Shown: one piece after another, positions 60,580-64,000 of the stretch | How positions within the stretch are numbered: the stretch's first letter is position 1 | Layout: each line of letters opens with the position of its first letter | Assembly: GCA_015143295.1 (NCBI GenBank) | Contig: CM026551.1 | Location: forward strand, 15,673,827-15,737,826 | Reading direction: 5' to 3' | DNA from: Tetracentron sinense | Lineage: Eukaryota > Streptophyta > Magnoliopsida > Trochodendrales > Trochodendraceae | DNA length: 64,000 bases | Translations under genes and position numbers: made by a program | Notes under the pieces: model-generated | Seen by the model: the letters and a program-made list of their open reading frames with translations, nothing else | Database searches by the model: none | Told to the model about the DNA's origin: nothing

Positions 60580-62202
60580 CTAGTCACCTCTCTTCTTCCC
60601 CCATGATGAAAGAGATGGGATGCTTTGTTCATTCCTGAAGAAATTACCTGGATCAACCTTAGTCTTCACATGCACCAATTTGTTGAAGTTATTCTTGAAA
60701 TACTTAGTACCCCAAATGCTTGCTTGTTTGTAGCTTGTACTACCATTAATGTTGTTGGTGCCCAAGTCAAGATCTCTGTAATTGATATATGCAGCCCTTG
60801 GAGACTTGGAAACATAGGGAGCCATGTAACTGTAAAGCCTTCTTATCCAATCTATATGCCTTTGGGATGCCTCAGTTCCTTCTTCTTCCCAGTACACCAA
60901 GTGCTGGATTTTATATAAGTTCCCATCTCTATGTGGAAAAGGAATTGCAGACTCTGAGATCTCACTCATCCTTCCGCCGTAAGGACTCAAGATCATCTCG
61001 GCCGCCTTTGCCTCTTCTTCGAAAAACATTTTCCATATTCCTTCCAGTCCAATTTCAGAAATGGGTTCCTTTACATAGTCTGATTTTGCCTTGAAGAATT
61101 CCCTGGACTGAGGAACTCTGTCCAGTAAAACATCATAGGATGTTCCACTTGGGAATCCAGCAAAATAGAGAATCGATTCGATCCATGACATTTCAATACA
61201 GTCCTTTCTCTCCAAACCCAACTCTGGGAAGCTCTCATTTGTCAGCTGAAGGAGCTTTTCAACACCACCAAGGAACAAAGAGTTGAATGAAACTTGTATT
61301 GTTTTGCCACCTTCTCTAGTGGCATTTGTGGTAGTTATGATGACTCTGATAAAGAGATCTTCATGAAACTTATCTGCAACGTACTGCCACCTGTGAAGAA
61401 TCTTTGTTGCACCTTGTTCCAAGTTCTTGTTGAGAGTGAAAACAGTCACAGTTGGTGGTACAGGAACCAACCTTATTTTCCATGAAAGGATAACTCCAAA
61501 GCTAGCTCCTCCCCCTCCTCTGATGGCCCAAAATAGTTCTTCCCCCATGGAATTTCTGTTGAGAATTCTGCCATTAACATCAACTAGGTAAGCATCAAGA
61601 ACATTGTCAGCCGCGAGACCATATTTTCGCAATAGTGTACCGTATCCACCTCCGCTGAAGTGCCCACCAACGCCTACAGTGGGGCAAACCCCGGCCGGGA
61701 AGCCGTGTGTCTTACTTTTCTCGGCGATACTATAGTAAACTTGGCCGATGGTTGCACCGGACTGGATCCATGCACTATTATCATCTATATCGACACTAAC
61801 CGATCGCATATTGATTAGGTCAACGATGATGAATGGGACATCAGATACATAAGAGAGGCCCTCGTAGTCGTGTCCCCCGCTTCGAACCCTAATCTGCATG
61901 CCATGCTGTCTAGAACAAACAACAGCTGCTTGAACGTGGGATTCATTCAATGGTGTAATAATAACTTGAGGTTTAGGGGTGGTGGATGACAAGAATCTAG
62001 GGTTTTGTATAGAGTATTGCAAGATAGATGAATATGATGAATTGTTTGGGGTGTATAGGACTTTTGAGATTGGGGTGGAGGGCTGAGAATGGAGGTAAAG
62101 GCATTGGAGAAAGTTTTCATGGCTTGAGTTCGAAATTGCCCATGAAAATGAGAACAAAAGGGTTGAAAGTAGTGAAAATAATGCAAAGCTTGATGTTTTC
62201 AT
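60580..62202 (-). CDS. BBE-like FAD-linked oxidase, copy 5, intact, mosaic of types A and B
   Basis: Single-exon 540-residue secreted flavin oxidase. Signal peptide residues 1-22 are identical to copy 2. SGGHDYEG gives His111, [11 protein letters not shown] gives Cys173 and Val176. Unlike copies 2 and 3, the active-site strand reads FPHRDGNLYKIQHLVYW, that is Lys431 and Gln433, the pair recalled for monolignol-oxidising Arabidopsis BBE-like 15; Tyr475 follows in YINYRDLD. ILSPYGG replaces the IFIPYG- or LFIPYG-type sequence of the others. Ends and flanks are type B (SSYSSIL, KTKVDPG, SWGKKRGD), while inner blocks are type A (NPRF, GQVYY, GVCP, GTLLRK, ADKFHEDLFI, SREFFKAKS, QHLVYW). The TATA box lies at 62250-62257. 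If any copy retains the ancestral specificity, this is a good candidate; the substrate itself is unknown. Confidence 0.93.
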   Translation of the reverse strand: MKTSSFALFSLLSTLLFSFSWAISNSSHENFLQCLYLHSQPSTPISKVLYTPNNSSYSSILQYSIQNPRFLSSTTPKPQVIITPLNESHVQAAVVCSRQHGMQIRVRSGGHDYEGLSYVSDVPFIIVDLINMRSVSVDIDDNSAWIQSGATIGQVYYSIAEKSKTHGFPAGVCPTVGVGGHFSGGGYGTLLRKYGLAADNVLDAYLVDVNGRILNRNSMGEELFWAIRGGGGASFGVILSWKIRLVPVPPTVTVFTLNKNLEQGATKILHRWQYVADKFHEDLFIRVIITTTNATREGGKTIQVSFNSLFLGGVEKLLQLTNESFPELGLERKDCIEMSWIESILYFAGFPSGTSYDVLLDRVPQSREFFKAKSDYVKEPISEIGLEGIWKMFFEEEAKAAEMILSPYGGRMSEISESAIPFPHRDGNLYKIQHLVYWEEEGTEASQRHIDWIRRLYSYMAPYVSKSPRAAYINYRDLDLGTNNINGSTSYKQASIWGTKYFKNNFNKLVHVKTKVDPGNFFRNEQSIPSLSSWGKKRGD

Positions 62203-62249
62203 TTCTTGTTACTCTTTTTTTTGTGTCTAGAGGAGAGTATGAGCTCCTT

Positions 62250-62257
62250 TATTTATA
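62250..62257 (-). promoter_or_regulatory. TATA box of BBE-like copy 5
   Basis: TATAAATA on the minus strand, 48-55 bases upstream of the ATG at 62202, at the same position as in copies 2 and 3. Confidence 0.65.
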
Positions 62258-62822
62258 GAGTCCCTTGAAGAAACTTCAAATGGGTTTGAGAGAATGTGAA
62301 CGTTGGAAATTTCTAATGAAGGCAATTGTTTGAATTTTCTCTGTTGAAAATTCAAAGCTCAAAAAATGAACAACCTACTTGGATGGCAGTTGACATTGGA
62401 AGTTGGAAGTTGCCCTTGAATTTCCTATAGCCGGCCCATAGCTTTCTTCTGAGGCTAGCAATGGGTCGTGTCGGGTTTGGGTCAGGTCAGATTCGGGTTG
62501 GATATGATCAGCCTCGAGTTGAACTGATCAACCCGTTTATAAAATTATTGTTAACGACAAACCCGAATCAAAACCAATAAGGGAGCCCTCGAATCGAACC
62601 TGATTCTCTAACCTGCATAAAATAAGTACATATGTTAATAAGTAGTTAAATTATAAAAATATTTAAGCATACATATAAATTCAATAAACATATATTTTAA
62701 TTCTTTTAAACCTGTCGGGTCTAGGAAGCAAAGCTCAAACCTAAAAATGCTTGTTGGTTTTAGAAAGAAAAAAAAAAGGTCAAACCTATCCCAATTATAA
62801 ATAATAAATAGGGAAAAGGTAA

Positions 62823-62950
62823 TGAGACCGGAAAGGGCCGAGACCACACCGAGACCGTGCATGTGATGCACGGATCTCAAAATTTCAAAAACTGATTTAA
62901 TAAAATTTTGAAATTCATGCATCACATGCATGGTCTTGGTGTGGTCTGAG
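62823..62950. mobile_element. Fold-back MITE with TGAGACCG ends, truncated copy
   Basis: Left end TGAGACCGGAAAGGGCCGAG is present; the right end stops at GGTCTTGGTGTGGTCTGAG, so part of the right arm is lost relative to 22640-22773. Confidence 0.6.
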
Positions 62951-62979
62951 TACCAAAGTCCTTATAAGTAAATAAAGTC

Positions 62980-63018
62980 AAACCCAAACCCAAACCCAAA
63001 CCCAAACCCAAACCCAAA
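62980..63018. repeat. CAAACC hexamer repeat
   Basis: About six perfect CAAACC/ACCCAA units (TTGGGT on the other strand). Not the plant telomere heptamer TTTAGGG. It expands a CAAACCCAA present once in the paralogous flanks. Confidence 0.85.
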
Positions 63019-63604
63019 ACCTCAACCCAAATCCAACAAAAAGGCTTGTTTGGCCGGGTTGTCGGTTGGGTCCGAAATTTTACCCCTACTTTTAGCCATA
63101 TTGAATAGTTCAAAACATCCGAGTGCGAGGCTGTTTTCTTGGAAGCCAAGATAACAGGTGAAATACTTTACAATATTGCACAGGAGGACAATCCGCGTTG
63201 TTTCACTGCCACATGTCAATTTGCAATTGGGTGGTCAGTTTGGAAGAGGACCCTGTGGTCCGTTTTCCATTTTCCATCCTTCATTCTATCAAAGGCACAC
63301 CGAAACAGAGTCCCCAGAATGGAAGGAGTCCTATAAGGGAAAGAGTTTCCAAATGGGATACATTCTTAGAAGATTTATACTTCTTAGAAGGGTGCTCTCA
63401 TCAAGGATTGATTTCAGAGTCAATGGTTGTGTCCTTGAAATTTCATTCATCAAAGATGGAAAACTCTTCATGTCCAATAAAATCTCTTCTGTTGTTCCAA
63501 ACTTGCAATAGTTTTTCAAGTTTTCATTTCGTATGTAAAGGTTCTTTTTACATGGTAGTCTTCTCGAAGATGGAAAATTCTACAAGTTCTGAAAAAGCTG
63601 TTTT

Positions 63605-63715
63605 TTCCCTGGAGCTCTGCTTTATGGGGAGCCCCCTTTTTACACTAAGGGGGGCAAATGTGTAATTATTGTAGAGCTCCGCTTCATGAGGCAGAGCTCC
63701 GCTTCATATTTAAAA
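63605..63715. mobile_element. Short MITE with GGAGCTC arms, second copy
   Basis: CTGGAGCTCTGCTTTATG ... GAGCTCCGCTTCAT; the paralogous flank at about 34170 reads GCTGTTCTTTCCTTGTTC without it. Related to 33125-33240. Confidence 0.6.
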
Positions 63716-63779
63716 CTGTTCCTTGTTCTACCATGCAAAGAGATTTCAAGTTTTTGTTTAAAATTTAGAACTTCTTTTT

Positions 63780-63816
63780 ACACACACACTCACTCACTCA
63801 CACACACACACACACA

Positions 63817-63860
<44 letters not shown>
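63780..63860. repeat. Compound CA/CT microsatellite
   Basis: A run of CA/CTCA units followed by about 20 CT units. It sits exactly where the next homologous block begins (CATGAACCTTTGGATGAG). Confidence 0.9.
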
Positions 63861-63863
<3 letters not shown>

Positions 63864-64000
63864 GAACCTTTGGATGAGAGAGGAAGCCGTCGGGCTGATT
63901 TAAAATGATCCATGGTTCACGAGTGTTGGATTATATACTGTAACTAGAGGGAGGGACGTTGTCAACGGGCCAGGCTAGGGTCTTTCCAAGAGTCCTAGCT
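63861..64000. repeat. Start of a further segmental duplication block (cut by window edge)
   Basis: CATGAACCTTTGGATGAG ... GGTCTTTCCAAG...CCTAGCT matches 12210-12360, 27310-27455 and 54215-54360. A fourth block therefore begins here. Confidence 0.75.

Noticed and set aside
62980..63018. Interstitial telomere
   Set aside because: The unit is CAAACC (6 bases), not CCCTAAA; simple slippage explains it.

Overview
This window is plant nuclear DNA. The evidence is AT-rich intergenic sequence full of LTR retrotransposons, MITEs and hAT-, Mutator-, Harbinger- and Helitron-type relics; a spliced nuclear gene for an organelle-targeted TWINKLE-type primase-helicase; a bHLH transcription factor relic; and a tandem array of intronless berberine-bridge-enzyme-like (BBE-like) FAD oxidase genes. 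The species cannot be fixed from the sequence; a dicot or early-diverging eudicot is likely.

Layout. (1) 1-1400: five 5' exons of a TWINKLE homologue, minus strand, running off the left edge. (2) 1.4-7.5 kb: intergenic, with a nested hAT-type insertion, two Harbinger/Tourist MITEs, a small Helitron and a possible gene fragment. (3) 7.5-35.9 kb: BBE-like copies 1 (pseudogene, 7.9-9.5 kb), 2 (intact, 20.4-22.0 kb) and 3 (intact, 30.4-32.0 kb), all minus strand, each inside a repeated block of several kb. A 2.8 kb solo LTR carrying a nested gag-only retrotransposon sits between copies 1 and 2. (4) 36-49 kb: a unique spacer with a broken bHLH52/53-like gene (38.6-39.5 kb, plus), a LINE relic, a Ty1/copia relic and a long LTR-like stretch. 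(5) 49.5-64 kb: copies 4 (pseudogene, 49.8-51.3 kb) and 5 (intact, 60.6-62.2 kb), separated by a 3.4 kb non-autonomous Ty3/gypsy-like element. The last ~160 bases match the start of another repeat unit, so the array probably continues to the right.

BBE-like family. The three intact copies each encode 540 residues with a signal peptide, the two flavinylation residues (His111, Cys173), a valine at Cys+3 that predicts oxygen reactivity, and a BBE-type C-terminus. Copies 1 and 4 share one flank type (A); copies 2, 3 and 5 share another (B). Copy 5 has B flanks and B ends, but long A-like blocks in its body, which suggests gene conversion. The cluster looks like a recently expanded specialised-metabolism or cell-wall oxidase array with ongoing gene death and recombination.

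Part 2 highlights. Several mobile elements are defined to the base because paralogous blocks supply the empty site. Others are a mosaic BBE gene, four matching 27-nt hairpins inside the solo LTR, a 142-bp triplication and a TR-GAG-like element. No unknown protein system was seen. All calls come from reading the sequence; no database search was run.
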